Positions 35,942 through 46,842 of a stretch of DNA of 64,000 nt are shown here, one piece after another. The stretch is taken from NCBI RefSeq assembly GCF_011605345.1, contig NZ_JAAOXM010000002.1:372001-436000 (forward strand). Direction: 5' to 3'. The notes below the pieces were generated by a model that saw nothing but the letters and a program-made list of their open reading frames with translations, made no database searches and was not told the DNA's origin. Numbering within the stretch: position 1 is the first letter of the stretch; each line of letters begins with the position of its first letter. Made by a program: the position numbers and the translations under genes. This stretch comes from Burkholderia sp. D-99. Lineage in GTDB: Bacteria > Pseudomonadota > Gammaproteobacteria > Burkholderiales > Burkholderiaceae.

Positions 35942-36961
35942 ATGCACGCATGGCAAGTGAAACCGGGCGACGGCGTGGCCGGGCTTCGGCGCATCGACGC
36001 GACACGGCGCGCGGTCGGGCCGACCGACGTCGTCGTGAAGATCCATTCGGCCGGCCTGAACTATCGCGACCTGATGTTCGCGCGCGACGACTATCTCGGC
36101 ATCGGCAAGGACGCGCAGATTCCGGTTGCCGACGGCGCCGGCGAAGTCGTCGAAACCGGCCGCGACGTCACGCGCTTCAAGCGCGGCGATCGCGTGATCA
36201 ACACCTACCTCCCGAACTGGATCGACGGGCCGCCGACGCCGCAGAAAGTCTCGGGGGCGCCCGGCGCGCAATTCGACGGCGTGCTGGCCGAACAGTTCGT
36301 GTCCGACGAAGCCGCGCTGGTCGCGATTCCCGCGCACCTGAACTACGACGAGGCGGCGACGCTGTCGTGCGCGGGCATCACCGCATGGAACGCGCTGTTC
36401 GTCGACGGCGGCCTGGGGCCGGGCGCCACCGTCGTGCTGCTCGGCACGGGCGGTGTGTCGATCATCGCGCTGCAGCTCGCGCATGCCGCGGGGCTGCGCA
36501 CCATCGTCACGTCGTCGAGCGATGCGAAGCTCGAACGCGCCCGCGCACTCGGTGCGGACGCAACCATCAACTATCGCGCCACGCCCGAATGGCAACACGA
36601 AGTGCTGCGGCTCACGGGCGGCGCAGGGGCGGACCTGGTCGTCGAAGTCGGCGGCAAGGATACGCTGCCGCGCTCGGTCGCCGCGACGAAGATGGGCGGC
36701 ATCGTGTCGGTGATCGGCGGCCTCAGCAGCTTCGGCGGCCCCGAACTCGGGCTGCTGTCGCTGATCGGCGGGATTCGGCAGCTGCACGGCATCATGGTCG
36801 GCAGCCGCGCGATGCTCGACGACGTCGTGCGCCTCGTCGACGCGAAGCAGATCAAGCCGGTGGTCGATCGCGTGTTCGGCTTCGACGAAGCGCCGCAGGC
36901 GTATGCGTACCTGCAGTCGGGGCAGCACTTCGGCAAGGTCGTGATTCGCGTCGCGCAGTAG
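35942..36961 (+). CDS. MDR-family NAD(P)-dependent alcohol dehydrogenase / quinone reductase
   Basis: A 339-residue medium-chain dehydrogenase/reductase. N-terminal GroES-like domain with 'VKIHSAGLNYRDLMFARDDYLG' and 'VADGAGEVVETGRDVTRFKRGDRV'; Rossmann domain with 'VVLLGTGGVSIIALQLAHAAG'. The zinc-binding Cys of true alcohol dehydrogenases is replaced ('NYRD'), so it belongs to the zinc-free quinone-reductase-like branch despite frequent annotation as zinc-dependent. AAGGAG precedes the start. Divergent from a LysR gene that presumably regulates it, possibly in response to quinones or aldehydes. Confidence 0.85.
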   Translation: MHAWQVKPGDGVAGLRRIDATRRAVGPTDVVVKIHSAGLNYRDLMFARDDYLGIGKDAQIPVADGAGEVVETGRDVTRFKRGDRVINTYLPNWIDGPPTPQKVSGAPGAQFDGVLAEQFVSDEAALVAIPAHLNYDEAATLSCAGITAWNALFVDGGLGPGATVVLLGTGGVSIIALQLAHAAGLRTIVTSSSDAKLERARALGADATINYRATPEWQHEVLRLTGGAGADLVVEVGGKDTLPRSVAATKMGGIVSVIGGLSSFGGPELGLLSLIGGIRQLHGIMVGSRAMLDDVVRLVDAKQIKPVVDRVFGFDEAPQAYAYLQSGQHFGKVVIRVAQ

Positions 36962-36977
36962 GCGCGTCGAGGTGACG

Positions 36978-37003
36978 GGCGGCGGGCGGTTTGGCCCGCC
37001 GCC
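36978..37003. terminator. Convergent hairpin between the MDR and porin genes
   Basis: Ten-bp perfect stem (36978-36987 with 36994-37003) with a six-base loop between facing stop codons. No long T-run on either strand. Confidence 0.65.
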
Positions 37004-37011
37004 TCGCTCCG

Positions 37012-38196
37012 TCAAAACCTGTGACGGATCCCCGCGTGAATCATCAGCTGCTTCGACGTCGACGACAGGTCCGCCGCGCCGGGAACATACGCCTGATCGA
37101 GCGACGAGCCCGTCGCGTCGCCCGCGATCCGCTGGTACGCGCCCATCAGGTACACGTCCGTGCGCTTCGACAGCGTGTAGTCGGCCATCAGCCCCAGCGA
37201 ATGGATCTTCGGCTTCGCGGTGCCCGTGGTCGCGTCATAGCGCACCGTCGTGTACACGTACTGCGCCCCGACGAACAACGCGGGCGTGAACTGGTATTTG
37301 CCGTTCACCTCGAAGTTCTGGTACTTGATCGCCGTCACCGTGCCGCCTGCGAGCGGGCCGGTCACGGGCTCGATCGTTTCGTCGCCGAACAGGTAGCCGA
37401 CGTTCGCGGTCGGCCGCGTGACGTTGCTGTTCGTGTACGCGAACCCGACGGTCGCGGGCCCCGCCGTGTAGTTGATGCCCGCGCCGAAAATCCGTAGCCG
37501 CGCCGACGCGAAGTTCGCATCGGCGCCGACCGATCCCGAACCCGCGATCGCGCCGCCCGACGTCGCGCCCGGATTGTCCGCATTCAGGAAGGCCGCGCCG
37601 ACGAGCCACCCGCCCTGCTCGTACTGCGCGCCGACGCTCCACTGCCGGTTGTTCGCGAAGCCCGTGTCGTTGCTGAAGCTGTACGTGCCGCCGAACGAGA
37701 AGCCGGCGAAATCCGGGCTCGCATACTTGACCGTGTTGTTCACCCGAAATGTATTGCCGGTGTTGTCGTTGTCGAGCGGATGCGAGAACGGATAGACGCC
37801 CCAACTGCCGTTCGCGGTCGTCGGCGCGAGATAGTCGACCACCGCATCGTATTGGCGGCCGAGCGTCAGCGTGCCGACACGCGCACTGCCGAGGCCGACG
37901 TACGCCTGCCGCCCGAACATGCGGCCGCCCTGGGCGAGCGTGCCGCTGTTCACGTTGAAGCCGTTCTCTAGCTGGAACAGCGCGCTGTAGCCGCCCCCCA
38001 GATCCTCGCTGCCCTTCAGCCCCCAGCGGCTGCCCTGCGCAAAACCGCTCGCCATCTGCCAGGCGCCGTGGCCGCCGACATTGTTCGTGTAGTCGATGCC
38101 CGCATCGACGAGGCCGTACAGCGTGACGCTGCCTTGCGCGAACGCGGGCGCGGCGCACAGTGCCGGCATCGCGACGAAAATCCATCTCCAGTTCAT
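37012..38196 (-). CDS. Gram-negative trimeric porin (OpcP/Omp32-like)
   Basis: A 394-residue outer-membrane porin: a signal peptide ending 'PAFA|QGSVTLYG', the typical first strand 'GSVTLYGLVDAGIDY', 'SRWGLKGSEDLGGGYSALFQLE', 'FGRQAYVGLGSARVGTLTLGRQYD', alternating strand patterns throughout, and C-terminal '...AGIRHRF' with the terminal Phe needed for membrane insertion. It follows the gene for an amino-acid-type binding protein and an M20 amidohydrolase in the same direction, so it may admit their substrate. Spacing to the previous gene is 51 bases with a small hairpin at 38225-38240. Confidence 0.92.
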   Translation of the reverse strand: MNWRWIFVAMPALCAAPAFAQGSVTLYGLVDAGIDYTNNVGGHGAWQMASGFAQGSRWGLKGSEDLGGGYSALFQLENGFNVNSGTLAQGGRMFGRQAYVGLGSARVGTLTLGRQYDAVVDYLAPTTANGSWGVYPFSHPLDNDNTGNTFRVNNTVKYASPDFAGFSFGGTYSFSNDTGFANNRQWSVGAQYEQGGWLVGAAFLNADNPGATSGGAIAGSGSVGADANFASARLRIFGAGINYTAGPATVGFAYTNSNVTRPTANVGYLFGDETIEPVTGPLAGGTVTAIKYQNFEVNGKYQFTPALFVGAQYVYTTVRYDATTGTAKPKIHSLGLMADYTLSKRTDVYLMGAYQRIAGDATGSSLDQAYVPGAADLSSTSKQLMIHAGIRHRF

Positions 38197-38247
38197 CCGT
38201 CCTCCTTATTTATATTGTCGTTATCGCCCCATGCGGGGCGTCGCCGC

Positions 38248-39045
38248 TTACTTCCCGCCGTAGATGTCGAAGTCGAAATATTTCCGGTTGATTCGCTGGT
38301 ACGTGCCGTTCGCGAGGATCGTCGCGAGCGCGCGGTTGAACGCGTCGCGCAGGTCGTTGTCCTGCTTGCGCAGCCCGAGCCCGTCGCCCTGCCCGAAGAA
38401 CTTCACGTCATCGATCGCCGCGCCGACGAACGTGAAATCCTTGCCCTGCGGCTTCTTCAGGAAACCGTCGCTCGCCGCGATCGATGCCTGGAACGCCGCA
38501 TCGAGCCGGCCCGTCACGAGATCCGCGTAGACCTGGTCCTGGTTCGGGTACGACACGATCTGCACGCCGGCCGGCTGCCAGTTCGCGATCGCATAGTCGG
38601 CCTGCGCGGAGCCCTGCTCGACACCCACCCGCTTGCCCTTCAGTGCGTCGGCCGTCGGCAGCAGCGGCGAACCCTTGCGCGCGACGAGGCGCGCCGGCGC
38701 ATTCGAGATCCGGTTCGTGAACGCGATCTGCTGCTGCCGCTTCGGCGTGATCGTCATCGACGACGCGATGACGTCGAATTTGCGCGCGAGCAACCCCGGA
38801 ATCATCCCGTCGAAACTCGACTCTACCCACACGCAGCGCGCATGCAGCTCCGCACACAACGCATTCGTGATGTCGATCCCGAAGCCCGTCAGCGTGCCGT
38901 CGGGCAGCTTGTATTCGAGCGGCGGGTAAGTCGGATCGACCGCGAGGCGAATCTCCTTGCCCGCCCAGTCGCCCGCATGCGCCGCCCCTGCCGCCAGCGC
39001 CATCGCGAGCGCCGCCATCCGTTTCCACTGTTTCCACTGCTTCAT
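38248..39045 (-). CDS. Polar amino acid-type ABC substrate-binding protein
   Basis: A 265-residue periplasmic binding protein of family 3. The signal peptide ends near 'AAHA|GDW'. Segments 'IRLAVDPTYPPLEYKLPDG', 'GFGIDITNALCAEL', 'IASSMTITPKRQQQIAFTN', 'GKRVGVEQGSAQADY' and 'GTYQRINRKYF' are diagnostic. It would bind an amino acid or opine. No permease or ATPase is nearby, so it must share a transporter or act as an orphan. It lies between an amidohydrolase and a porin in one direction, which suggests uptake and cleavage of an N-acylated amino acid. Confidence 0.9.
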   Translation of the reverse strand: MKQWKQWKRMAALAMALAAGAAHAGDWAGKEIRLAVDPTYPPLEYKLPDGTLTGFGIDITNALCAELHARCVWVESSFDGMIPGLLARKFDVIASSMTITPKRQQQIAFTNRISNAPARLVARKGSPLLPTADALKGKRVGVEQGSAQADYAIANWQPAGVQIVSYPNQDQVYADLVTGRLDAAFQASIAASDGFLKKPQGKDFTFVGAAIDDVKFFGQGDGLGLRKQDNDLRDAFNRALATILANGTYQRINRKYFDFDIYGGK

Positions 39046-39095
39046 TGCCAGTCTCCTTCCTTGTGTGAATCGTCAGTCAAAATCAGGCGGGCACG

Positions 39096-40277
39096 TCACG
39101 CCAGGTAGCGTTCCGCCAGCGCAATCCAGTAGCTCGCGCCGGTGGCGAGGCACGCGTCGTTGAAGTCGTAGCCGGGATGGTGGAGCCCGCATCCGGCGGC
39201 GCCTTCGCCATTGCCGTCGCCGTTACCGATCGACAGGTAGCTGCCGGGGCAGGCGTTCAGCATGAACGCGAAGTCCTCGCTCGCCGCGATCGGCCGCAGA
39301 TGCGGGATCAGCGCGCCATCACCGCCCCATTCGCGGGCGACGTCGCGCGCAAACGCGGTTTCCGCCGCGTGATTGACCAGCACCGGGTACTCGTACCGGT
39401 AATCGATCTCGGCCGTCGCGCCGTAGCTCGCGGCCTGCCCGTGCACGATCTCGCGAATTCGCCGTTCGAGCAGCGCGCGCACGTCCGGCGACAGCGCACG
39501 CACGCTGAGCGCGAGATCCGCGTGCGGCGGGATCACGTTCGAAGCGGTGCCCGCATGGATCGAGCCGGCCGTCACGATCGCCAGGTCCTGCGGGTTCACG
39601 TTGCGCGACACGACGGTCTGCAGCGCCATCACGATCGACGCGCAGACGACCACCGGATCGATCGTCGTATGCGGGGCCGCGCCATGCCCGCCGCGCCCGG
39701 TCACGCGCACGCGCACCTCGTCGGCCGATGCCATCGCCGGGCCGTCGCAGAAACCGAGCACGCCGGCCGGCAGGCCCGGCACGTTGTGCATCGCGAACAC
39801 CGCATCGCACGGAAACTGCTCGAACAGCCCGTCGTCGATCATCCGCTTCGCGCCGCCGAGCCCTTCCTCGGCCGGCTGGAAAATCAGGTTCAGCGTGCCC
39901 GTGAAGCGGGCGCGCTCGGCCAGGCACCGCGCCGCCGCAAGCAGCATCGCCGTATGGCCGTCGTGGCCGCACGCGTGCATCACGCCGTCGCACCGGCTCG
40001 CATACGGCAGCCCGGTCGCCTCGCGGATCGGCAGTGCATCCATGTCCGCGCGCAGCCCGAGCCGTTTCCCGGCGCCTCGCGTCAACGTGCCGACCACGCC
40101 CGTGCCGCCGAGCCCGCGCGTCACCCGATAACCCCACGTTGTCAGGCAGTCCGCCACGAGATCGCTCGTCGCATGTTCCGCGAAGCCGAGCTCCGGGTGC
40201 GCGTGCAGCCGGCGGCGCAGCGCGATCATCTCCGTCTCGATGGCCGCCATTTCCGTATGGACAGGTTTGTGGTTCAA
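39096..40277 (-). CDS. M20-family amidohydrolase (aminoacylase/hippurate hydrolase type)
   Basis: A 393-residue zinc/manganese-dependent amidase of the M20D group. Metal-binding motifs are visible: 'GVMHACGHDGHTAML' and the acidic 'FQPAEEGLGGAKRMI', with the dimerisation lid 'RGGHGAAPHTTIDPVV' and C-terminal 'SEDFAFM'. I choose a TTG start at 40277, since a good GAGGAG lies eight bases ahead of it; the first ATG, at 40250, has no such signal. Family enzymes remove acyl groups from amino acids. It is the first gene of a set with a binding protein and a porin, with a LysR gene divergent from it 136 bases away. Confidence 0.88.
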   Translation of the reverse strand: MNHKPVHTEMAAIETEMIALRRRLHAHPELGFAEHATSDLVADCLTTWGYRVTRGLGGTGVVGTLTRGAGKRLGLRADMDALPIREATGLPYASRCDGVMHACGHDGHTAMLLAAARCLAERARFTGTLNLIFQPAEEGLGGAKRMIDDGLFEQFPCDAVFAMHNVPGLPAGVLGFCDGPAMASADEVRVRVTGRGGHGAAPHTTIDPVVVCASIVMALQTVVSRNVNPQDLAIVTAGSIHAGTASNVIPPHADLALSVRALSPDVRALLERRIREIVHGQAASYGATAEIDYRYEYPVLVNHAAETAFARDVAREWGGDGALIPHLRPIAASEDFAFMLNACPGSYLSIGNGDGNGEGAAGCGLHHPGYDFNDACLATGASYWIALAERYLA

Positions 40278-40413
40278 CCCCGATTCTCCTCGATGCACTG
40301 CGGTTGCCGATCGCCCGAATGACCGATCGTGGCCGCATCGTAGGCAGCGAAAAAACCGGCGAACAGCCGCGGTTTCGTTATGATGACAACCTTTCGTTGT
40401 CGGGTATCGCCCC

Positions 40414-41373
40414 ATGGGTACGATCAAGCTGCATCAGCTGCAGGCGCTCGTCGCGAGCGCGGAGGCCGGGAGCATCCGCGGCGCGGCACGCACGCTCGGG
40501 CTGTCGCAGGCGGCCGTCACGCGCGCGCTGCGCGAACTGGAGGCCGGCGAGCGCCTGCCGCTGCTCGTGCGCGCGCCGGAGGGGATCGGCTTCACGGAAT
40601 ACGGCAAGACGCTGCTCACGCACGCGAAGCTCGTGCTGAAGCAGCTCGAACACGCGCAGAGCGATCTCGAACGCATGCGCGGCCGCGTCGAGGGCCGGCT
40701 GAGCGTCGGCGTGACACCGTGGCTCACGATGACGTTCCTGGCGGAAACGGTGCTGCGCTTTCGCGAGCGGATGCCCGACGTGCGCCTCGAACTCTACGAA
40801 GCGCTGATGGCCGTCGCGCAGCCGCTGTTGCGCGACGGCAGCATGGATTTCGCGCTCGGGCACGTGCAACCGGGCGGCACGCAGGAATTCGCGTTCGAGC
40901 CGATGCTGCGCTACGAGACCTCGGTGATGGTGCGCGCGGGCCATCCGCGCGAACATGCGCGGTCGATCCATGACCTGCTCGAGAACGACTGGGTGCTGAC
41001 TTTCGCGGCCGACGGGCAGGCCGCGCTCGTCGACTACCTGTTCACGCGCCACGGTGCCGAAATCGACGAGCGGCGCATCGTCCGCGCGCAGTCGGTGGCG
41101 ATGCTGCAGACGATGCTCGAACAGGCCGACATGTGCACGTGGTGCCCGACGATCCTCGCGGCCGTGCCGCCGTTCGGCGAACGGATGCGCGCGTTGCGGC
41201 TGAAGGAGACCTTCGAGCCGCGCGACCTCGGGATCGTCACGCGGCGCAGCAGCACGCTGAGCGACGCAGCGCGCTGCTTCATCGACTGCCTGCTGCACGT
41301 GATCCGCCGCCATGCGCGATCGGCACGCAAGGCGGATCTCGCGCTGTTCAGGACACTGTCACTGTTGATCTGA
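40414..41373 (+). CDS. LysR-family transcriptional regulator
   Basis: A 319-residue LysR protein with helix-turn-helix 'LHQLQALVASAEAGSIRGAARTLGLSQAAVTRALRELE' (in pieces) and a full sensor domain. The intergenic region shared with the M20 amidohydrolase makes that operon its likely target. It ends 58 bases from the stop of the TonB receptor gene, so it marks the left border of the organosulfur island and may not belong to it. Confidence 0.9.
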   Translation: MGTIKLHQLQALVASAEAGSIRGAARTLGLSQAAVTRALRELEAGERLPLLVRAPEGIGFTEYGKTLLTHAKLVLKQLEHAQSDLERMRGRVEGRLSVGVTPWLTMTFLAETVLRFRERMPDVRLELYEALMAVAQPLLRDGSMDFALGHVQPGGTQEFAFEPMLRYETSVMVRAGHPREHARSIHDLLENDWVLTFAADGQAALVDYLFTRHGAEIDERRIVRAQSVAMLQTMLEQADMCTWCPTILAAVPPFGERMRALRLKETFEPRDLGIVTRRSSTLSDAARCFIDCLLHVIRRHARSARKADLALFRTLSLLI

Positions 41374-41431
41374 CGCGCGGCAAACGCGGGCGGGCCGCGT
41401 CGCCGCATGCGTCTCGTGCCCGTGCCGTCCG

Positions 41432-43744
41432 TCAGATCTTCGCGGTCAGCGTGATCCCGACCGTGCGCGGATCGCCGTACAGCACCGGATACGCGCCATA
41501 CGACGGCAACAGCTCGAGCTTCTTGTAGACCTTGTTGGTCAGGTTCGTCACGTAGCCCGTCACGATGTACTTCTGGTTCGGCGTCGTGTAGGAAACGTGC
41601 GCGTTCAGCACCGTGTAGCCGCCCTGCCAGAGCTGCGGCATCGTCTGCCGGGTCGCGCTGAAGTATTCGCGGCTGCGGTAGTTCACGTCGCCGCCGGCCG
41701 TCAGCGTGCCGAACGACACCGGCACGCGATAGTCGAAGCCTGCGTTGATCGTCGTATGCGGCGCGCGCGCGAACGAGTTGCCCACGGCGGCCGGCACGTA
41801 GCGGAACTCCGTGTAGCGCGTGTTCAGCATCCCGAGGTTCGCGAACAGGTAGAGGCTGTTGACCGGCTGCGCCTTCAACTCCAGCTCGAAGCCGTCCGCG
41901 CGACCCTGCCCCGCATTCGACAGCGTCGACACCGGCGGGCCGCCGAACGGGTTCGGCGCGAGCGCGAACACCTGGATGTCGCGATAGTCGTAGTGGAACA
42001 CGCTCGCGTTGACGATCAGGCGCTTGTCGAACCATTCGCTCTTGATGCCGACCTCGTAATCGGTCAGGTACTCCGGCGATACGGTCGACACCGTGCTTTG
42101 CGTATACGCGTTGCCGTTGTAGCCGCCCGAACGGAAGCCGCGCGCATAGCGGAAATACGCACGCACGTTGCTGCTGAGCGCGTATTCGGGCGTGAGGTCC
42201 CAGGTCGGCGCACGCCAGGTGTTCGTCTGGTTCTGCCGCGCGCTGACCGCCAGCGGCGACGACACCGACGACGGGTCCCACCAGCTGCCCGGATTGCTGA
42301 ACGTCACGTTGCCGGTGTCCTGCAGGCCGGTCAGGTTGATGTTCTTGCGCTCGATCGTGTAACGCAGCCCGCCCGTCACGTTGAAGCGGTCGGTGAACCG
42401 GTACTTCACGCTGCCGAAGATCGCCGCGCTCTGCGTGTGCTGCGTGAGGTCGGTCAGGTGGTAGAACGCGGGCGACGGCGAGCCCGGCAGGCCGCCACCG
42501 GCGCCCTGTTCGGCCAGTTGCTCGGTGAACAGGTGCGTGCCGACGAGCCAGCTCAGCCGGTCGTTCTGTGGCGATTCGAGCCGGAATTCCTGCGAGAACT
42601 GGCGGCTCGACAGACGATCGTGCGAACGTGCGGCGTCGAACGCCGAATAGTCCTCGTCGTCCTGGTACCAGCGGTGCAGCCCTTCGAACGCGGTGATCGA
42701 CGTCAGCGTGACCGCCGGGTTGATGCGCCAGTGCGCGGTGAGCGACGTGCCCCAGGTCGAGATGTGATCGCTCGACGGCGCGTTGAGCGACACCGTGTAC
42801 GGATCGCTCGACCCGACGAAGCCGAACTGGTTCGCGCCGCCCGGCCCCGCGCCTTGCGCGTGCCACGCATTGCCGCCGCCCGTGTAGTTGCGGCCGTGGA
42901 TGTTGAACAGGAAGTCGGTATCCGACGTGGGCACCGCGAGCACCTGGAAGCGCACCGCGTTGTCGTGGAAGCCGCCGAAGCGCCCTTGCTGCACCGTATT
43001 CGTGAAGAAGCTGTCGGCGTTCTCGTGATACACGGATACGCGCGCGGCCAGCACGTCGTTCTTGCCGATCGGCCCGCCGATCGCGGCCTCCGCGAGCCGG
43101 CTGTTGTACTGGCCGAGCCCGAGCTTGCCGTAGCCGCTCACGTCGAAGGTCGGCTTCTGCGACGTGATGCTGAGCGCGCCGCCGACGGTATTCTTGCCCC
43201 ACAGCGTGCCCTGCGGGCCGCGCAGCACTTCGATGCGATCGAGGTCGAACAGCGGGAAGCCCTGCCCGAACACGCTGTTGATGTACACGTCGTCGAAGTA
43301 CACGCCGATCGGGCTCAGCGACAGGTCCGACGGATCGTTGCTGCCGACGCCGCGCAGGAACCAGCGCGGCCGCTCGCGGCCCTCGGTCGATTGCCCGGTA
43401 AAGTTCGGCACGTACTTCGTCACGTCGTTGATCACGCGCAGCTCGTTGTTCTTGATCGCGTCGCCGCTCAACGCGCTCACCGCGACCGGCACGTCCTGGA
43501 TGCTCTCCTTGCGCCGGCGCGCGGTCACGGTCACCGTGCCGAGGTTCGTTTCGCGTATGGCCGTGCCACGGTTCGCACGGGCCGCCTTCGGTTCAGCCAC
43601 GGCTGCCTCGTCCGTGCCCGGTTGTGCCGGCTTCGCGTCCGGTGCCGCCGTCGCCGCGCCCTCTTCCGCCCACGCGGGCAACGATACGGCCCCGCCCGTC
43701 AGCAGTCCCCCCAGCGCGGTGACGATTAGTTTTTTCCTGAACAT
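41432..43744 (-). CDS. TonB-dependent outer-membrane receptor
   Basis: A 770-residue receptor. Signal peptide to about 'LPAWA|EEG', then an Ala/Pro-rich stretch, a TonB box-like 'LGTVTVTARRR', a plug domain ('ESIQDVPVAVSALSGDAIKNNELRVINDVTKYVPNF' in pieces, 'IEVLRGPQGTLWGKNTVGGALSI') and a 22-strand barrel ending 'YGDPRTVGITLTAKI'. The plug is of the type common in sphingomonad-like receptors for organic compounds, not a classical siderophore receptor. It is preceded by its own -24/-12 promoter match and a degenerate activator palindrome, placing it with the desulfurisation genes. A private TonB-ExbB-ExbD set lies downstream on the map. Likely ligand: a bulky organosulfur compound; this is inference. 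Confidence 0.92.
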   Translation of the reverse strand: MFRKKLIVTALGGLLTGGAVSLPAWAEEGAATAAPDAKPAQPGTDEAAVAEPKAARANRGTAIRETNLGTVTVTARRRKESIQDVPVAVSALSGDAIKNNELRVINDVTKYVPNFTGQSTEGRERPRWFLRGVGSNDPSDLSLSPIGVYFDDVYINSVFGQGFPLFDLDRIEVLRGPQGTLWGKNTVGGALSITSQKPTFDVSGYGKLGLGQYNSRLAEAAIGGPIGKNDVLAARVSVYHENADSFFTNTVQQGRFGGFHDNAVRFQVLAVPTSDTDFLFNIHGRNYTGGGNAWHAQGAGPGGANQFGFVGSSDPYTVSLNAPSSDHISTWGTSLTAHWRINPAVTLTSITAFEGLHRWYQDDEDYSAFDAARSHDRLSSRQFSQEFRLESPQNDRLSWLVGTHLFTEQLAEQGAGGGLPGSPSPAFYHLTDLTQHTQSAAIFGSVKYRFTDRFNVTGGLRYTIERKNINLTGLQDTGNVTFSNPGSWWDPSSVSSPLAVSARQNQTNTWRAPTWDLTPEYALSSNVRAYFRYARGFRSGGYNGNAYTQSTVSTVSPEYLTDYEVGIKSEWFDKRLIVNASVFHYDYRDIQVFALAPNPFGGPPVSTLSNAGQGRADGFELELKAQPVNSLYLFANLGMLNTRYTEFRYVPAAVGNSFARAPHTTINAGFDYRVPVSFGTLTAGGDVNYRSREYFSATRQTMPQLWQGGYTVLNAHVSYTTPNQKYIVTGYVTNLTNKVYKKLELLPSYGAYPVLYGDPRTVGITLTAKI

Positions 43745-43806
43745 CGATGAGCCATCCTGTTTGATCGGTTGAACGCACGTGCGTGCGCGACGCACGGGTT
43801 CCCTGT

Positions 43807-43822
43807 TGCAATTCGGATGCCA
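43807..43822 (-). promoter_or_regulatory. Sigma-54 (-24/-12) promoter of the TonB receptor gene
   Basis: On the minus strand the bases read TGGCATC-CGAA-TTGCA, a near-consensus -24/-12 element with the invariant GG and GC correctly spaced. The predicted start is about 50 bases upstream of the receptor ATG. Confidence 0.75.
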
Positions 43823-43905
43823 GCATCGAGAAGCCCGTCGCACGGGGCTTCCGGCATGTGCGCGGTGCGCGTGTTGCTGCATGCGCATCTGTGAAGGGAA
43901 GCAAA

Positions 43906-43923
43906 CTGCTTGTCACGCAACAC
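43906..43923. promoter_or_regulatory. Degenerate activator palindrome upstream of the TonB receptor
   Basis: CTGCTTG-TCAC-GCAACAC: the right half matches the CTGTTGC-N4-GCAACAG palindrome found elsewhere in the island at six of seven bases, the left half only partly. It lies 84 bases upstream of the -24 element, a normal distance for a sigma-54 activator site. Confidence 0.45.
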
Positions 43924-43956
43924 CGCCGGAGCGCACCACACCCGATCCGACGGTCG

Positions 43957-45320
<1,364 letters not shown>

Positions 45321-45324
<4 letters not shown>

Positions 45325-46397
45325 CGCGCGGCGTCGCGAGGCGGCGGTGCGATGCCGTCGAGCGCGCGCCGGTCGATCCACGCGCGCACGTCGAAGTCGG
45401 CCGGCAGGAACCGCCATTCGACGAGAAAGCGCTTGAAATCGTCGAGCGCGGCAATCGACGCTTCGTCGAGATCCGTGCGCAGCCGCCGGTGCACATCGGC
45501 GCCGTACGCGAGCCGCAGCCAGTCATGGCCCGATCCCGTCTCGCGGCCGAGATAGCCGAGCACCTCCTGCTCGTGCTCGCGCGCCCAGCCTTCGACATCG
45601 GTCACGCGCGCGAGGAAGCGGCGAACGATGTCGGGGTGACGTTCGAGCGTCGATGCATTGACGGTCAGCGGCCGTGGCGAGCCATTGTTGATGCGGATCT
45701 GCGGATCGGGATGAAAGCCGATGTCGACGACCGGCTGCGCGCCGATCAGGTGCGCGGTTTCGAGCCCGAGCGAACCCTTCACGTAGATCGCGTCGACCTC
45801 GCCGCGCACGAGCGCGGCCGCTTCGGCCGCATAGAGCCGCCTGCTCGACAGGCTCGCGGGATGGCTGAAGGCCGCGTCGCGCGTCAGCGGCGTCGACACG
45901 GGCGCACGCAGGTTCGACGCGGGCACGTCGACCCATTCGACGTCGGCGGGGCCGAGCCCGTCGAGCGACAGCGCGCTGACGAAGCCGCGCAGCGCCGCGG
46001 CACGGAAGATGTCGATGCGCTCGCCGTCGCGGCGCGGCAGCCCGATGCGGCGCCCGCGCAGGTCCCTCGGCCGCTTCAGGCCGGTTTCCGGCAACGCGAC
46101 GATCGCCTGCGCCTCGTCGACCCAGGTCAGCGCGATCACCCGCGTATCGGCGCCGGATGCGCGCGCCCACAGCGCGGGAATGCTGCCGCCCTGCCGGAAC
46201 GCGTTGTCGAGCGAGTGATCGACGTGCGCGTGATGCAGCGCCGCGTGCTGGCTCTCCTGCAGCGCGCGCACGGTGATGCCGTCGCCGGCGAATTCGCTGT
46301 CGAGCCAGCCGAGATGCGCGGCGATGCCGAGCGGCGTCGGCACCGGACAGCGCGTGTACCAGATCGACTGGACGTTAGGGGAAGCCGTGATGCTCAT
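45321..46397 (-). CDS. DszB-like sulfinate desulfinase, paralogue 1
   Basis: A 358-residue protein with the fold of periplasmic binding proteins but no signal peptide, as in DszB, the cytosolic 2'-hydroxybiphenyl-2-sulfinate desulfinase. DszB uses Cys27, His60 and Arg70. Here C17 lies in 'YTRCPVPTPLG', H58 in 'HVDHSLDNAF' and R68 in 'FRQGGSIPALW', with the Cys segment and the ten-residue His-Arg spacing as in DszB. The enzyme would therefore split a C-S bond of a sulfinate to release sulfite. Other conserved parts: 'GRRIGLPRRDGERIDIFRAAALRGF', 'VRGEVDAIYVKGSLGLETAHLIGAQPVVDIG', 'DFDVRAWIDRR'. Many databases would label it a sulfonate ABC binding protein. It overlaps the MFS gene by four bases. 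Confidence 0.8.
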
Positions 46398-46431
46398 GGA
46401 TGCGTTCGGAAAAGGAGTCGTGAACCGCGCA

Positions 46432-46842
46432 TCAGCCGCGCGGCGCGGTGAGCACCGACAACCGCGTGATGCCCGCATGCTCGATCGCGGCCATCAGCTT
46501 CGCGACGGTGCCGTACGGCACGTGCTCGTCGGCCTGCAGGTCGAGCGCGACGTCGGGCCGGCCGGCCTTCAGCGCGGCCAGCTCGGCCGGCACCGCGGCG
46601 AGTGCGACCACGCGCTTGTCGAGATACACGACGCCCTTCGCGTCGACGCTCACGGTAACGTTCGGCTTGCGATCGGCCGGCGCCGTGGCGACGGTGTTCG
46701 GCAGGTTCACGTGCACCGCGTTGTTGAGCAGCGGCGCCGTGACGATGAACGCGACGAGCAGCACGAGCATCACGTCGACGAGCGGCGTGATGTTGATTTC
46801 ACTGAGCACGTCGTCGTTGTCGGAAGAGGACGAGAAGGCCAT
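46432..46842 (-). CDS. exbD: ExbD-type biopolymer transport protein
   Basis: A 136-residue inner-membrane protein with one N-terminal transmembrane segment ('ITPLVDVMLVLLVAFIVTAPLL') that carries the essential Asp of the proton path, and a periplasmic domain ending 'AGITRLSVLTAPRG'. The start overlaps the exbB stop (TAATG). Works with ExbB to energise TonB. Confidence 0.92.
   Translation of the reverse strand: MAFSSSSDNDDVLSEINITPLVDVMLVLLVAFIVTAPLLNNAVHVNLPNTVATAPADRKPNVTVSVDAKGVVYLDKRVVALAAVPAELAALKAGRPDVALDLQADEHVPYGTVAKLMAAIEHAGITRLSVLTAPRG

Noticed and set aside
36978..37003. Riboswitch or RNA gene at strong GC hairpins
   Set aside because: Simple stem-loops between facing stop codons; termination explains them.
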